This document shows, one piece after another, positions 19,022 to 27,534 of a DNA stretch of 64,000 bases. The DNA comes from an uncultured Eggerthella sp. Lineage in GTDB: Bacteria > Actinomycetota > Coriobacteriia > Coriobacteriales > Eggerthellaceae. Numbering within the stretch: position 1 is the stretch's first letter; every line of letters begins with the position of its first letter. Below the pieces are notes generated by a model. That model was given only the letters and a program-made list of their open reading frames with translations. It was not told where the DNA came from and did no database searches. Position numbers and translations under genes: made by a program. The stretch is taken from assembly GCA_937998355.1 (NCBI GenBank), contig CALLDI010000007.1, positions 124,001-188,000 on the forward strand, read 5' to 3'.

Positions 19022-20095
19022 CTACGCTCGTTTCCGGCGTGCGCGAAAACGCGCCATGGGCTCGATCAGGACGCCGCGCTTGTTCGCGCTCACCGCCAGA
19101 TCGCCCTGGATGTTCACGACATAGCCGCCGATGGGAAGACCATTTTCGTCGAAAGCTCGCAGCACCGCATCGACCGCAGCGCTCTCGATGCGACCGTCCG
19201 CCCCGATCAAGCCCTCGAGAATGGCTCTGACCGCCCTACGCTGGATCGGCAACGCCAGAGTCCCGAACGATGGAAGGAGAAGCGCTTCGCCTTCGCCCAG
19301 CTCGACGTGCCCGTCCATCTCTTGCTGCGTCAGCGCTTCCATGAAATCGTCCTCGTCGGCGATGAGATTCATCGTGCGACACAGCGTGTCGAGCAGGTGC
19401 GCATTCTGCTCCTTCGCCGCAGGAACGATGGTATGCCGGACGTACGAACGGAATCGATCAGTGTGAGCATTGGTGGCGTCTTCGCGCCAGAGGTCGCCCG
19501 CCGCATCGCGCACGATCGTCTCGCCACTTTGAGCGCGCTGTGCGAGATAGTCACGCAGATCGACGCGCGAAACGTCCAGGAGCGGACGCACGATGGGGCC
19601 ATTCTGGTAGAGCATCGAGCGAAAACCGCCTGGTCCTGTGCCTTTTATCGAGCGCATATAGAAGTTCTCGACCCGATCGTCTTGCGTATGCGCTGTGACG
19701 ATGCGCCCTTCCGACAATGGCAGCATCGTATGTCGACATAAGCTCTCGAGCGCTTCATGCGCTGCGATGTAGCGCTCTTGGCGACCCAGTGCTTCGATGT
19801 TGCCACCCGTCTCACGCGCGAGCAGCGCGATGTCGACCTCGCAGCAGAAGAACGGGATCTCGAGCGCTTCAGCGAGCGCTGCGACGAACGCCTGATCGGC
19901 TTCGGCGTCCTCTCCCCGCAGCTTATGGTTCACGTGCAAGCACGCCAACGGTCCGACGAGCCCGCGCTCGCGCAGATCGTGCATGATATAGGTGAGCGCC
20001 GTGGAGTCAGAACCGCCCGACACCATGAGCAGCGTCGGCGATGCGGCGTTGAAGAGCTGATGTTTCGCGATGGTCGTTTCGATGGTTTCGAGCAC
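19022..20095 (-). CDS. tilS: tRNA(Ile)-lysidine synthase
   Basis: A 357-residue PP-loop enzyme that modifies the wobble cytidine of tRNA-Ile(CAU) with lysine, an essential decoding step. The ATP-pyrophosphatase loop is SGGSDSTAL (about 26-34), and VNHKLRGEDAEADQAFV, THTQDDRVENFYMRSIKGTGPGG and IVRPLLDVSRVDLRDYL follow. The C-terminal half corresponds to the tRNA-binding region and is shorter than in E. coli. The start is GTG at 20095 after AAAGGA. It is divergent from the YvlD-like gene. Confidence 0.94.
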   Translation of the reverse strand: MLETIETTIAKHQLFNAASPTLLMVSGGSDSTALTYIMHDLRERGLVGPLACLHVNHKLRGEDAEADQAFVAALAEALEIPFFCCEVDIALLARETGGNIEALGRQERYIAAHEALESLCRHTMLPLSEGRIVTAHTQDDRVENFYMRSIKGTGPGGFRSMLYQNGPIVRPLLDVSRVDLRDYLAQRAQSGETIVRDAAGDLWREDATNAHTDRFRSYVRHTIVPAAKEQNAHLLDTLCRTMNLIADEDDFMEALTQQEMDGHVELGEGEALLLPSFGTLALPIQRRAVRAILEGLIGADGRIESAAVDAVLRAFDENGLPIGGYVVNIQGDLAVSANKRGVLIEPMARFRARRKRA

Positions 20096-20213
20096 GGAGC
20101 ATTCCTTTTACGAGTTTCTTTCATTTGCGTAAGTTCGCTTCTTCATTTTGAAACGGTCGCGTATCCTAGTGAAGCGAACTCATAAGAATGACAGAAGAAA
20201 GCAGGTGGTAACC

Positions 20214-20588
20214 ATGAATTTCGTTCTTCGCGTGATCGGTATCTTCGTAGCGGTCGCGGTCGCCGTGTGGCTCGTTCCCGGCATCGAAGTCGGCGGAACG
20301 GTATCGACATGGGCGAGCGTCCTGATCATCGCGCTCATCATCGCGCTGCTCAACATGACCATCAAGCCCATTCTGCAGGTGATCGGGCTCCCCATCACCT
20401 TCATCACGCTGGGCATCTTCTACCTGATCATCAACACCGCGTTGCTCTACCTTGCTTCATGGCTGGCTGGGACCTTGTTCGGCATCGATTTCATCATCGC
20501 CAGCTTCGGATCAGGGTTCGTGGCGAGCATCGTCATCTCGATCGTCTCCAGCATCTTGAACGGAGTGCTCGGTACTGAGAGCTACTAG
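20214..20588 (+). CDS. YvlD-like (phage holin family IV type) four-helix membrane protein
   Basis: A 124-residue very hydrophobic protein with four predicted membrane segments (about 2-22, 28-48, 55-78 and 88-115). The MTIKPILQVIGLPITFITLGIF-type loop (KP..Q..GLP.T..T.G.F) is the signature of the widespread YvlD family, which is called holin-like but is chromosomal and unrelated to lysis as far as known. The ATG at 20214 follows AGGTGG. Two inverted-arm repeats and a terminator follow the stop. Its role is unknown; envelope stress association is known for some relatives only. Confidence 0.85.
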   Translation: MNFVLRVIGIFVAVAVAVWLVPGIEVGGTVSTWASVLIIALIIALLNMTIKPILQVIGLPITFITLGIFYLIINTALLYLASWLAGTLFGIDFIIASFGSGFVASIVISIVSSILNGVLGTESY

Positions 20589-20589
20589 G

Positions 20590-20743
20590 TCGAAGGGTGT
20601 GCCTCGGCAAGGTTCGATCGACCCGCTTCCCTGTTCGCGAATCTGCGCGCAGATTCGCTCATGCGTCGCTGCGTTGCTTCACTTTTTAAATAAGAAATCA
20701 GAAGCAACGAGTCTCTCTCACCTTACCGAGACACACCCTTCGA
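20590..20743 (-). repeat. Inverted-arm repeat, family B, copy 1
   Basis: Arms of 24 nt (20590-20613 and 20720-20743) are complementary at 22 positions. The two mismatches become G-U pairs if the minus strand is transcribed. The inner core has the hairpins GCGAATCTGC/GCAGATTCGC and GTTGCTTC/GAAGCAAC. The core matches the element at 34611-34774. It starts 2 nt after the YvlD-like stop codon. The gap 20744-20821 to the next element shows nothing further. Confidence 0.8.
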
Positions 20744-20821
20744 CACGCGAGCTGTACTTGAGTGCTTTCCGAGTGAATCCCAAACCCTACCAGCTATTTT
20801 CTCAAGCATCTACTGCAGCTG

Positions 20822-20959
20822 TTTTCATGTTCGCGATAGAGTCTAAGGACGAGAGCGACTTGGCCAAAGCGAGGGAGAAATCCACTTCGCGCAAGCGAAG
20901 TTAGTTCGACCGAAGCGACGCCGGAGCTCGAGCCTTAGGCTGTATCGCGAACATGAAAA
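20822..20959 (+). repeat. Inverted-arm repeat, family A, copy 3
   Basis: Perfect 17-nt arms TTTTCATGTTCGCGATA (20822-20838) and its complement (20943-20959), with TAAGG/CCTTA pairing inside. The family A core is 20866-20923, here in the opposite orientation to copies 1, 2 and 4. The right arm runs into the following terminator. Confidence 0.85.
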
Positions 20960-20982
20960 AAGGCTCCGGGTGGAGCCTTTTT
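20957..20982. terminator. Bidirectional rho-independent terminator
   Basis: AAAAAGGCTCC (20957-20967) pairs with GGAGCCTTTTT (20972-20982). It lies between the convergent YvlD-like and ferritin genes, 22 nt after the ferritin stop, and can serve both strands. Confidence 0.9.
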
Positions 20983-21004
20983 CGATGGTGGTGTTCGCAG
21001 GAGC

Positions 21005-21508
21005 TTACTCTGCAGGTGCAGTGTAGGTACGAGAAGCGCATTCCTGGTCGAGGTCGTAGAGCGCCTTGGCGTCGCTACCGAAGAGCTTCATGCGCGTGAG
21101 CATGGTCTCAGCCGTGTCTTCCTCTTCGCCCTGCTCTTCGATGAACCAATCGAGGAACTTCATCGTGCGATAATCGTTCACCGCAACTGCCGCAGCGTAG
21201 ATATCGTTGATGAGCGAAGTGACGTACTTCTCATGCTCGAGGCCTGCTTCGAGCGGCTGAACATGAGAGGTGAAGGTCTTGTCGGGCTGAGCGATCGCTT
21301 CGAGCACGACCTTCTGGCCGTTCTCGTGCAGATAATCGCGGAACTTCAGTGCGTGATCGCGCTCTTCCTGCGCCTGGATCATGTACCAGTTCGCGAAGCC
21401 GCTCAGGCCTTCTTCTTCGTAGTAGTTCGCGAAATCCATGTACAGATAGGCGGAATACAGCTCTTTATTGATCTGATCATTGAGCAGATCGTAGACCTTC
21501 TTATCCAT
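21005..21508 (-). CDS. Ferritin (FtnA-type iron storage protein)
   Basis: A 167-residue four-helix-bundle ferritin that oxidises and stores iron. Ferroxidase ligands are visible as Glu16 (INKELYSAYLY), Glu49 and His52 (QEERDHALKF), with further acidic residues in helix C and Gln in EEQGEEE. There is no heme Met or DNA-binding extension, so it is FtnA-like rather than bacterioferritin or Dps. The ATG at 21508 follows AAAGGAT; an in-frame upstream start lacks a ribosome site. It is divergent from a TetR gene, and a minus-10-like TATAAT lies between them on the plus strand (21619-21624). Confidence 0.95.
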   Translation of the reverse strand: MDKKVYDLLNDQINKELYSAYLYMDFANYYEEEGLSGFANWYMIQAQEERDHALKFRDYLHENGQKVVLEAIAQPDKTFTSHVQPLEAGLEHEKYVTSLINDIYAAAVAVNDYRTMKFLDWFIEEQGEEEDTAETMLTRMKLFGSDAKALYDLDQECASRTYTAPAE

Positions 21509-21671
21509 GTCGATCCTTTCTTTCGGTGTTCTACCTCGCACGAGACAGATGCCTCGCGCGTGGTGTTCGGTGTTTCACATAATACAACTGATTCTCGCTC
21601 TATTGCTGTATAAATGGCTATAATCATATGTTGTTGTTATGTTCTGACGTGTAGCTTGAGGAGGGGGCTTC

Positions 21672-22412
21672 ATGAAGGATGTTCCACATAACGATACCAA
21701 GGGAAATACGACTCTGAAGAAGCGCACGAACTCGCGCAAATCGAGCACCAAGCCGAATCAACGGCAGCAGATCATCGTCACTGCCAACAAGCTCTTTCAT
21801 GAGAACGGCTATAACAAAACTTCCATTTCAGAGATCGCTCGCCAGATCGGGCTGAATCAATCTTCCATCTACTATTGGTTCCCGTCAAAAGAGGCGATCC
21901 TCGAGAGCATCTACGATGCCAATCGCGCCATCTCCGTTCTCGAGCACATCAAGAATAAAGTCGACGACCGCATCGTCCAGCTCTACATGCTCATCGTCTA
22001 TGATGTGGTACGCAAGTGTGAACTGCCTTTCGACTTCATCGAGCTGGAAAGTCTGGTCCACGAAAACCCCGAGAAATACCAAGGGTTCCTCGAAGGATAT
22101 CGCGAATACTATCAAGCGTTCGAGAAGATCATCACGCTCGGCGTCGAAGAGGGGATCTTCCGAGATTGCCTGGTCGACGAACAGGTGGTCACGATCCTGT
22201 CGATCAACGAGGGGTTACAGCACCACTACCACGGAAAGCAGCGTAACCGCCTCATCCTCACCACGTGCGACTACACCGTGAAGGATCATTCGCCCGACGC
22301 GATCGGTCACATGGCTGCACGCACCATCATCCCTGGCATGCTGAGCGAACCCCAGAGCATCGACGAGATTCGCGACCGCGCCCTTGAAGCGCTCGATGGG
22401 CTGGGACTCTAA
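21672..22412 (+). CDS. TetR-family transcriptional regulator
   Basis: A 246-residue regulator. The DNA-binding domain is at about 35-80 (QQIIVTANKLFHENGYNKTS, helix-turn-helix ISEIARQIGLNQSSIYYWFPSKEAIL) after a Lys/Arg/Thr-rich 30-residue N-terminal extension. The remaining part is a helical ligand-binding domain without recognisable specificity. The ATG at 21672 follows GAGGAGGGGG. It is divergent from ferritin and convergent with the HAD gene, with a 4-nt overlap. Its target could be its own promoter region or the ferritin gene, but no clear operator palindrome is seen. Confidence 0.9.
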   Translation: MKDVPHNDTKGNTTLKKRTNSRKSSTKPNQRQQIIVTANKLFHENGYNKTSISEIARQIGLNQSSIYYWFPSKEAILESIYDANRAISVLEHIKNKVDDRIVQLYMLIVYDVVRKCELPFDFIELESLVHENPEKYQGFLEGYREYYQAFEKIITLGVEEGIFRDCLVDEQVVTILSINEGLQHHYHGKQRNRLILTTCDYTVKDHSPDAIGHMAARTIIPGMLSEPQSIDEIRDRALEALDGLGL

Positions 22413-23065
22413 GCGCTCAACCGTTCGATCGAAAGCTCTTCGAAGCTGCGCACGGCGATGGTGACGCGATCTTCCCAAGCATCGAACGGAAGCTGCTCGT
22501 GCGAGTCGTAGATGCCGACCGTCGGATAGCCCGCGTCCCTCAGAACACGGAGCGCGTAGAGCGAATCGTCGAAACCCCACGTCGCCTCTTTGTCCGTGCC
22601 CATGAGCTCGCGTGCGAGATCGAAGATGTGCGGTTCACGCTTCGACCCTCCGATATCCTCGACCGAGAGCACCTGTGCGAAATAAGGCATGAGACCCGTT
22701 GCGTCGAGCGCGGTGCGTAGATAAAGCTGCGGACTCGACGAAGCGACGCTCATCTTGATGCCGCGTTGCGCACACGACTCAAGAAAAGCTCGAACGCCTG
22801 GTAGAACGCGTGTCGAACGCGAGAGGTAGGCGACCATGTAATCGTCCATGATCTGACGCACTTCAGCTGCGCTCTTACCAAGGCCACCGTTCTCGTGGAA
22901 CCACTGAGCGGTCTCATCGAGCGTGAAGGTAGTGAACTGCGCACGATCCTTGAGCGTTACCGAAACGTCCGATTCCTTCAAGAGCACGTTCTCGAGGTCG
23001 CGCCACGCATCGAGCGAATCGACCAACGTCCCATCGAAATCGAGGATGGCGCCCGCGAACGCCAT
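22409..23065 (-). CDS. HAD-superfamily phosphatase (beta-phosphoglucomutase/phosphoglycolate phosphatase type)
   Basis: A 218-residue HAD hydrolase. Motif I is ILDFDGTLVDS (about 7-17), motif II is SVASSSPQLYL, motif III is the Lys in GGSKREPHIFDLA and motif IV is GFDDSLYALR. A helical cap of about 70 residues follows motif I, as in the PGMB/CbbY group. The start ATG at 23065 overlaps the aminotransferase stop (TAATG), so the two genes are cotranslated and may act in one small-molecule pathway. The substrate is unknown. Confidence 0.9.
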   Translation of the reverse strand: MAFAGAILDFDGTLVDSLDAWRDLENVLLKESDVSVTLKDRAQFTTFTLDETAQWFHENGGLGKSAAEVRQIMDDYMVAYLSRSTRVLPGVRAFLESCAQRGIKMSVASSSPQLYLRTALDATGLMPYFAQVLSVEDIGGSKREPHIFDLARELMGTDKEATWGFDDSLYALRVLRDAGYPTVGIYDSHEQLPFDAWEDRVTIAVRSFEELSIERLSA

Positions 23066-24243
23066 TACGCGTAATCTGCTTTCAGTGCGGCGAATGCCGG
23101 GATGGAACGCTCGATGGTCTGCTTGTCGATACAATATCCTGCGCGCACCCAGCCACCCACGCCGAAGCTGTCGGAAGGAACGAGCAGCAGTTCATGCTGC
23201 TTCGCCTTATCCGAGAAGGCCTGCGCATCAGGCTCGAGCGCCTTGATCCACAGATAGAACGCACCATCGGGCGCGATGTATTCGTAGCCCAGTTCATCAA
23301 GCGCATTCGTGAGGATCTCGCGATTGACCGCATAGGCCTCCACGTTCGTGGGCTCTCCTACGCAACGTTCGATGACGCGCTGGAAGAAGACCGGCGCGCA
23401 GATGTAGCCGAGCGAGCGGCCGGCACCGCAGACCGCAAGATAGACCTTGCGCGCGTCGTTCACCTCGCGCGGAACGAGCACGTAACCGATGCGATCGCCT
23501 GGCAGCGAAAGCGACTTCGACCAGGAATAGCACACGAGCGTATTGTTGTAGATGGCGGGAACCCACGGAACCTCGACGCCATAAGTGAGCTCGCGATAAG
23601 GTTCATCCGAGATAAGATAGATATCATGTCCGTAGGTCTGCTCGGCGCTTTCGAGCACACGTGCTAGGCCTTCGAGCGTCTTGCGCGTATAAACCGTACC
23701 GACCGGATTGTTCGGCGTATTGATGACCACCGCCTTCGTGCGCTCCGTGATAGCTGCCGCCAGCGCATCGAGATCGATCTGGAAATCGTCTTCGCGCGCG
23801 GGAACCTCGACGCATTTACCGCCTGCGAACTGGATCCACACGCGATATTCAGGGAAGTACGGTGCGATGACGATGACCTCGTCACCTGGCTCGATGAGCG
23901 CCGTGAAACAAGCGGAAAGACAAGCTGCCGCGCCCATCGTAAGGTAGAGATCGTCAGCAGAATACGACGTACCGAAGCGATCGTTGAGGTTATCCGCGAT
24001 CGCCTGACGCGTGGACTCGAGCCCTTGCGCTGGCGAATAAGCGTGCAGTTCCGCCGGTGGCATATCAGCGAGTTCGCGGATCGCGGTCGCAACCGATGCA
24101 GGTGCAGGCACAGAAGGGTTTCCAATGCTGAAATCGAAGACGTTCTCATCCCCTACCTCGGCCTTGCGCTGCATACCATAAGCGAACAGCTCACGAATGG
24201 CCGAAGGAGCATTGCCCAGCTGATACATCGTTTCGTTGTACAT
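23065..24243 (-). CDS. PLP-dependent class I/II aminotransferase
   Basis: A 392-residue fold-type I aminotransferase of the aspartate/aromatic group. The PLP lysine is in SWSKSLSLPGDRIGY, the NNPVGTVY loop and SDEPYRELTYG strand are present, and a C-terminal Arg follows GGWVRAGYCI. The ATG at 24243 (MYNETMYQLG) has GAGGGTG 7 nt upstream, better than the in-frame start at 24258. Translation is coupled to the HAD phosphatase downstream. The amino-acid specificity cannot be told from the motifs. Confidence 0.92.
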   Translation of the reverse strand: MYNETMYQLGNAPSAIRELFAYGMQRKAEVGDENVFDFSIGNPSVPAPASVATAIRELADMPPAELHAYSPAQGLESTRQAIADNLNDRFGTSYSADDLYLTMGAAACLSACFTALIEPGDEVIVIAPYFPEYRVWIQFAGGKCVEVPAREDDFQIDLDALAAAITERTKAVVINTPNNPVGTVYTRKTLEGLARVLESAEQTYGHDIYLISDEPYRELTYGVEVPWVPAIYNNTLVCYSWSKSLSLPGDRIGYVLVPREVNDARKVYLAVCGAGRSLGYICAPVFFQRVIERCVGEPTNVEAYAVNREILTNALDELGYEYIAPDGAFYLWIKALEPDAQAFSDKAKQHELLLVPSDSFGVGGWVRAGYCIDKQTIERSIPAFAALKADYA

Positions 24244-24353
24244 GATGGTCACCCTCATCCGTCGTAGAATCGTACACTGGCTATTATGGCAGAAAACGCG
24301 AGCGCATCGCCGCTGCTGGCCGAATCATCCGTAGAAGATGCGCTCGGGGTTGC

Positions 24354-24381
24354 TTGCGTGCCCCGTTCAATGGGTTATAAT
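24354..24381 (+). promoter_or_regulatory. Promoter of tRNA-Leu
   Basis: TTGCGT (24354-24359), 16-bp spacer, consensus TATAAT (24376-24381), 11 nt before the mature tRNA 5' end. Confidence 0.65.
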
Positions 24382-24392
24382 GAATCTCCCGC

Positions 24393-24476
24393 GCCCGAGT
24401 GGCGGAATGGCAGACGCGGCGGTCTCAAAAACCGTTGTCGAAAGACGTGCGAGTTCAAATCTCGCCTCGGGCACCA
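24393..24476 (+). tRNA. tRNA-Leu (anticodon CAA)
   Basis: An 84-nt class II tRNA. Acceptor arms GCCCGAG (24393-24399) and CTCGGGC (24466-24472) pair fully, the T arm GCGAGTTCAAATCTCGC is canonical, and a short variable arm is present. The anticodon loop is CTCAAAA, giving anticodon CAA (reads UUG). The 3' CCA is encoded. Confidence 0.96.
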
Positions 24477-24487
24477 GTTGCATCGCG

Positions 24488-24513
24488 AAAAGCTCTCGAG
24501 ACCGAGAGCTTTT
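24488..24513 (+). terminator. Terminator after tRNA-Leu
   Basis: AAAGCTCTCG (24488-24497) pairs with CGAGAGCTTT (24503-24512) with a short GAGAC-region loop, followed by TTTTCTTT. Confidence 0.85.
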
Positions 24514-24521
24514 TCTTTCCC

Positions 24522-25013
24522 CTACAAGAACAACGCCGTGAACAGACCGCAACAGAGCGCTGGTCCGAATGGGAACGTAGGATCTTCGCGCGCTACCCGA
24601 AAATAAAGCGCCGTAACGATCCCGACCACTGAAGCGATCGCGAGCGCAGCCATCGCTTGCTCAAGGTCGAGATATAGGCAGCCCGCGCCGAGCAGCTTCA
24701 CATCCCCCAGACCCACGCACTCCTTATGGAGCACCCGCTCCATAAGCCCCTTCAAGAGAAGCAGCCCCGCCACGAAGGAGAATGCCGTAGCGACCGATCC
24801 CGTAAAAGCTGCGAGCACCGCCTCCGTCTGACCAAAGGCCACATCTACCCCGAGCACGACCACGCGCGACACAACGAGCGCGAACACCAGTGCGTTAGGG
24901 ATCCGTCGCGTTCGCCAGTCGACGATCGCTATCGCGAGCAAAAGCGCGAAGAGCATCGCGAGCGCGACCAAGCTTCCTACCAAACGAAAAAGAGATGCGT
25001 CGAATCCCACCAT
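24522..25013 (-). CDS. Prepilin peptidase (A24 family), minimal membrane form
   Basis: A 163-residue aspartic membrane protease that would cleave type IV prepilin or Tad pilin leaders. The two catalytic aspartates lie in IVDWRTRRIPN (about 30-40) and GLGDVKLLG (about 101-109). Five to six membrane segments are predicted. It lacks the N-terminal cysteine-rich methylase domain of PilD, resembling the TadV/CpaA form. No pilin or secretion genes are adjacent. It ends 8 nt from the tRNA terminator and is convergent with the tRNA. Confidence 0.85.
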   Translation of the reverse strand: MVGFDASLFRLVGSLVALAMLFALLLAIAIVDWRTRRIPNALVFALVVSRVVVLGVDVAFGQTEAVLAAFTGSVATAFSFVAGLLLLKGLMERVLHKECVGLGDVKLLGAGCLYLDLEQAMAALAIASVVGIVTALYFRVAREDPTFPFGPALCCGLFTALFL

Positions 25014-25044
25014 GACAACATGGCTCCTTTCTGCACCTCAAAAC

Positions 25045-25080
25045 AAAACGGGAAGCACTCTTGCAAGCACCTCCCGTTTT
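25045..25080 (-). terminator. Terminator of the aldolase gene
   Basis: AAAACGGGA (25045-25053) pairs with TCCCGTTTT (25072-25080), with extra GC pairs inside the loop. On the minus strand it ends in GTTTTGTTT. It lies 47 nt after the aldolase stop. Confidence 0.8.
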
Positions 25081-25127
25081 CGATTGTTCTATTAGCGAAG
25101 CCCGCGAGAGGCTTCATCCGTTTTCAA

Positions 25128-26066
25128 CTACAGGCTGAAATCCTTTTCGCCGTTGAAGACCGCGAGCGCATCTTCAACGCTGTAGTCTGCGAGCGTGATA
25201 GCGGAAATAGCCTTGGTGAGACGAACCGCTTCCTCGGTCGAACGCATATGGATGTTACGACCCGTTGCGTTACCGCACGCACCACCGACATGGATCTGAT
25301 CGTAGAGATCGGACAGGAACACGGATGCGTCTTCCTTGGAACCGCCTGCGCATACCAAGCCCGTACGACCAGCAGCGGTCGACGCGATCTTGAGATTCTG
25401 AGCAGAGGTATGACCGTCGGTCGCCTTCGGAGGATTGACCTTCACGAAGTCTGCACCCAAGCACAGCGCAACGCCCGCTGCGCCAGCGATGAGATCGGGA
25501 TCCTTCTCGTCAGGCACTGCCTTGCCGCGCGGATAGATCCACAGAACGACGAGCAGACCCTGAGCATGAGCCTCTGCGATGAGTTCGCCCGCTTCAGCCA
25601 TCATGGTCGATTCGTATTCAGAACCTAGATAGATGGTGTAGCCCAAGCCGACGATGTTCACGCCAGCCTCGCGCATCGCGAGCACAGCCTCCAGATCGTA
25701 GAGCTGCGGCGAATACGGATCGTCCTGCGAGCCCTTCACGAGGTTGGTCTTGGAGTTCATCTTCACAAGATAGTTGATCTCGGGATAGTCGTTGGCATAC
25801 TGAGCGATGAGACCACGCTGACCAGCGAGCACGCCGATGGTGCCCTGGCTGCCGATCTCGAAGAGATGCTCGGGTTCGAGGTCGGACGGATCGATGCCTT
25901 CACCATAGAAATCCTTGTTCAGATGCTCGATCTTCTGATCGCAAGCGAACAGCATCAAACGGCCCGTGCCGCGGGTCGCCTTCATGTAGTTCTCGATGTA
26001 GTTTTCACGTGCCTCAGGCATGACGTCTGCGGGGACGCGGACCTGATCGCGAGTAATGGTAGGCAT
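25128..26066 (-). CDS. Class I fructose-bisphosphate aldolase, DhnA/FbaB type
   Basis: A 312-residue TIM-barrel Schiff-base aldolase of the archaeal/DhnA type (COG1830), cleaving fructose-1,6-bisphosphate or a related ketose. Landmarks are MLFACDQKIEHLNKDF near the N-terminus, GLGYTIYLGSEYE, the Schiff-base lysine region FVKVNPPKATDG and LVCAGGSKED. It is similar to LsrF, so a related aldol substrate is not excluded. The ATG at 26066 follows GGAGGGAACC. It has its own terminator, consistent with single-gene transcription. Confidence 0.9.
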   Translation of the reverse strand: MPTITRDQVRVPADVMPEARENYIENYMKATRGTGRLMLFACDQKIEHLNKDFYGEGIDPSDLEPEHLFEIGSQGTIGVLAGQRGLIAQYANDYPEINYLVKMNSKTNLVKGSQDDPYSPQLYDLEAVLAMREAGVNIVGLGYTIYLGSEYESTMMAEAGELIAEAHAQGLLVVLWIYPRGKAVPDEKDPDLIAGAAGVALCLGADFVKVNPPKATDGHTSAQNLKIASTAAGRTGLVCAGGSKEDASVFLSDLYDQIHVGGACGNATGRNIHMRSTEEAVRLTKAISAITLADYSVEDALAVFNGEKDFSL

Positions 26067-26195
26067 GGTTCCCTCCTTATCAATGCACCCTTTCGTGCAT
26101 CATTTCTCATTCGCTGCACGGCGCGCCCTCAAGATCTTGAGCGCCGCGCAAGATCGCAGCATATTATATCGTAAAAGACCCTCGGGCAGAACTTC

Positions 26196-26639
26196 CTAGA
26201 ACCAGTTATGCGTTCCCTCCACATAGATCCTCTCGAATTCTTGCTGGGAAAGCGAGAAATAGTTCATCCCTTCCGCGAACGCGACCATCCAGATGGCGAG
26301 AATGCCCAGTCCAAACGATACGAGACCGAGCAAGATGGTGGCGAGCAAGAGGATGAAGCCTTGATCGTGATAACCCAGATAGAACTTGTGCATGCCGAAT
26401 GCACCGAGCGCCATGGCGAGCACTCCAGCCACGCGGCGATCGCGGATCGAGATCTGACGCATCGACGTGAATACGGACCGCGCACGGTGGTCCTTCTCCA
26501 TCTGCTCGTTCGATGCCCGCTGCTCTTCTTCGATGATGGAAGCCGTGCCGAAGTTCGAGCCTAAGGATTCTTCGAAAGCGGCTTCCTGCTCTTCGAAATC
26601 AGGTTCGGGGATCTCGGGGGCTATCTCGACATCATTCAT
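26196..26639 (-). CDS. TM2-domain membrane protein
   Basis: A 147-residue protein with an acidic N-terminal region (about 1-50) and a C-terminal TM2 domain: RDRRVAGVLAMALGAFGMHKFYLG, a DQGF turn, then a second membrane segment LLATILLGLVSFGLGILAIWMV. The G-x-H-x-FYLG motif is the TM2 signature. Function in bacteria is unknown. Its start overlaps the end of the PRC-barrel gene by 8 nt, so the two are translated together. Confidence 0.88.
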   Translation of the reverse strand: MNDVEIAPEIPEPDFEEQEAAFEESLGSNFGTASIIEEEQRASNEQMEKDHRARSVFTSMRQISIRDRRVAGVLAMALGAFGMHKFYLGYHDQGFILLLATILLGLVSFGLGILAIWMVAFAEGMNYFSLSQQEFERIYVEGTHNWF

Positions 26640-27453
26640 CGTTCTTATCGCCTTCGAGCGCTTTCTTATATTCTTCTTTGAAATTCGAGAACATGCCGCG
26701 CGTCTTGGAAAGCTGCACGCCCAGATTGTAAGCGCCCTTGTTCACCGCGTCGCCCGCTTTCTGAGCAGCATCGTTGACCTTGGGTCTTACCGTCTCGTTC
26801 AGCTTTTCGGTAGCCTTGTTCTTGGCTTCGCCGACCTTATGAGCGGCTATCGCTGCGCCAGCGCCTGCTCTTTCAGCCATACCGCCCTCGCGTTCGAGCG
26901 CAAGGGCTTCGGGGCGTACGACGATGGCCCCACGGAAGAAATCGTCTTCCGACACCTTGGAAAGATTGTCGCCGATGCCGATCTTGAAGCCTTCGATGAG
27001 ATTCGCGGGCAATTCTGAAGAACCGAGCAGAAAGTCGACCGAAGCACCCTTGTCGACCTTGAGCGATACCACTTCCCCCGTCTTCGCGTCGAACGAAACA
27101 TCGCCCACGTATCCGAGGCGCTGCTCGTCTTCGGTCATGAGCGGAAGTCCCTGCCAGATGACGCATTCGTCCCACGAAACACCGAGACGCTTGCATGCTG
27201 CACGGCCTGTCGATTCGCTCTCGTCGTTGATCATGATGGCCCCCTCGACCACCTGATACCCATCGAGCGCGACGAAGATATCGGAACGATGGAACATGAG
27301 CGCCGCATCGGGACGCTTCACCGCGAATCCGATGACGCGCAGATCGTGCGGATGGAAGAGGAAATGGCGCACGCGACCGATCCGTTTGCCCGGCTTCTTC
27401 GCGTGCTCGACTCGAACACCCATCAATTCATGCGTTGTGTAGATATCTTCCAT
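26632..27453 (-). CDS. PRC-barrel domain protein with amphipathic helical tail
   Basis: A 273-residue protein. Two PRC-barrel-like units are visible: about 8-75 (LMGVRVEHAKKPGKRIGRVR, VIGFAVKRPD) and about 95-180 (LPLMTEDEQRLGYVGDVSFD, GEVVSLKVDKG). The last 80 residues are an Ala/Lys/Asp-rich amphipathic helix (AEKLNETVRPKVNDAAQKAGD type), like YtxH or LEA proteins. No signal peptide is present. It heads a two-gene unit with the TM2 protein and follows the Ala-rich YtxH-like gene on the same strand. PRC-barrels bind RNA or regulate assembly in other systems; the role here is unknown. Confidence 0.82.
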   Translation of the reverse strand: MEDIYTTHELMGVRVEHAKKPGKRIGRVRHFLFHPHDLRVIGFAVKRPDAALMFHRSDIFVALDGYQVVEGAIMINDESESTGRAACKRLGVSWDECVIWQGLPLMTEDEQRLGYVGDVSFDAKTGEVVSLKVDKGASVDFLLGSSELPANLIEGFKIGIGDNLSKVSEDDFFRGAIVVRPEALALEREGGMAERAGAGAAIAAHKVGEAKNKATEKLNETVRPKVNDAAQKAGDAVNKGAYNLGVQLSKTRGMFSNFKEEYKKALEGDKNDE

Positions 27454-27472
27454 AGCCCTTGAACGTACGAAT

Positions 27473-27494
27473 AAGGCACTCCGAGGAGTGCCTT
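27473..27494 (-). terminator. Terminator after the YtxH-like gene
   Basis: AAGGCACTCC pairs with GGAGTGCCTT across 27473-27494. It separates the Ala-rich gene (ends 27535) from the PRC-barrel gene. Confidence 0.7.
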
Positions 27495-27534
27495 ACCCTA
27501 ATGAACGACGATGACCGATCGGTCTCGTACGAAT

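Noticed and set aside
20214..20588. The YvlD-like gene as a prophage holin
   Set aside because: No endolysin or other phage genes are nearby, and the family is widespread on chromosomes; the holin name is historical.
20822..20959. Repeat elements considered as a CRISPR array or insertion sequence
   Set aside because: Copies are single and dispersed with no regular spacers, no cas genes and no transposase frame; the arms differ between copies, unlike terminal inverted repeats of one IS.
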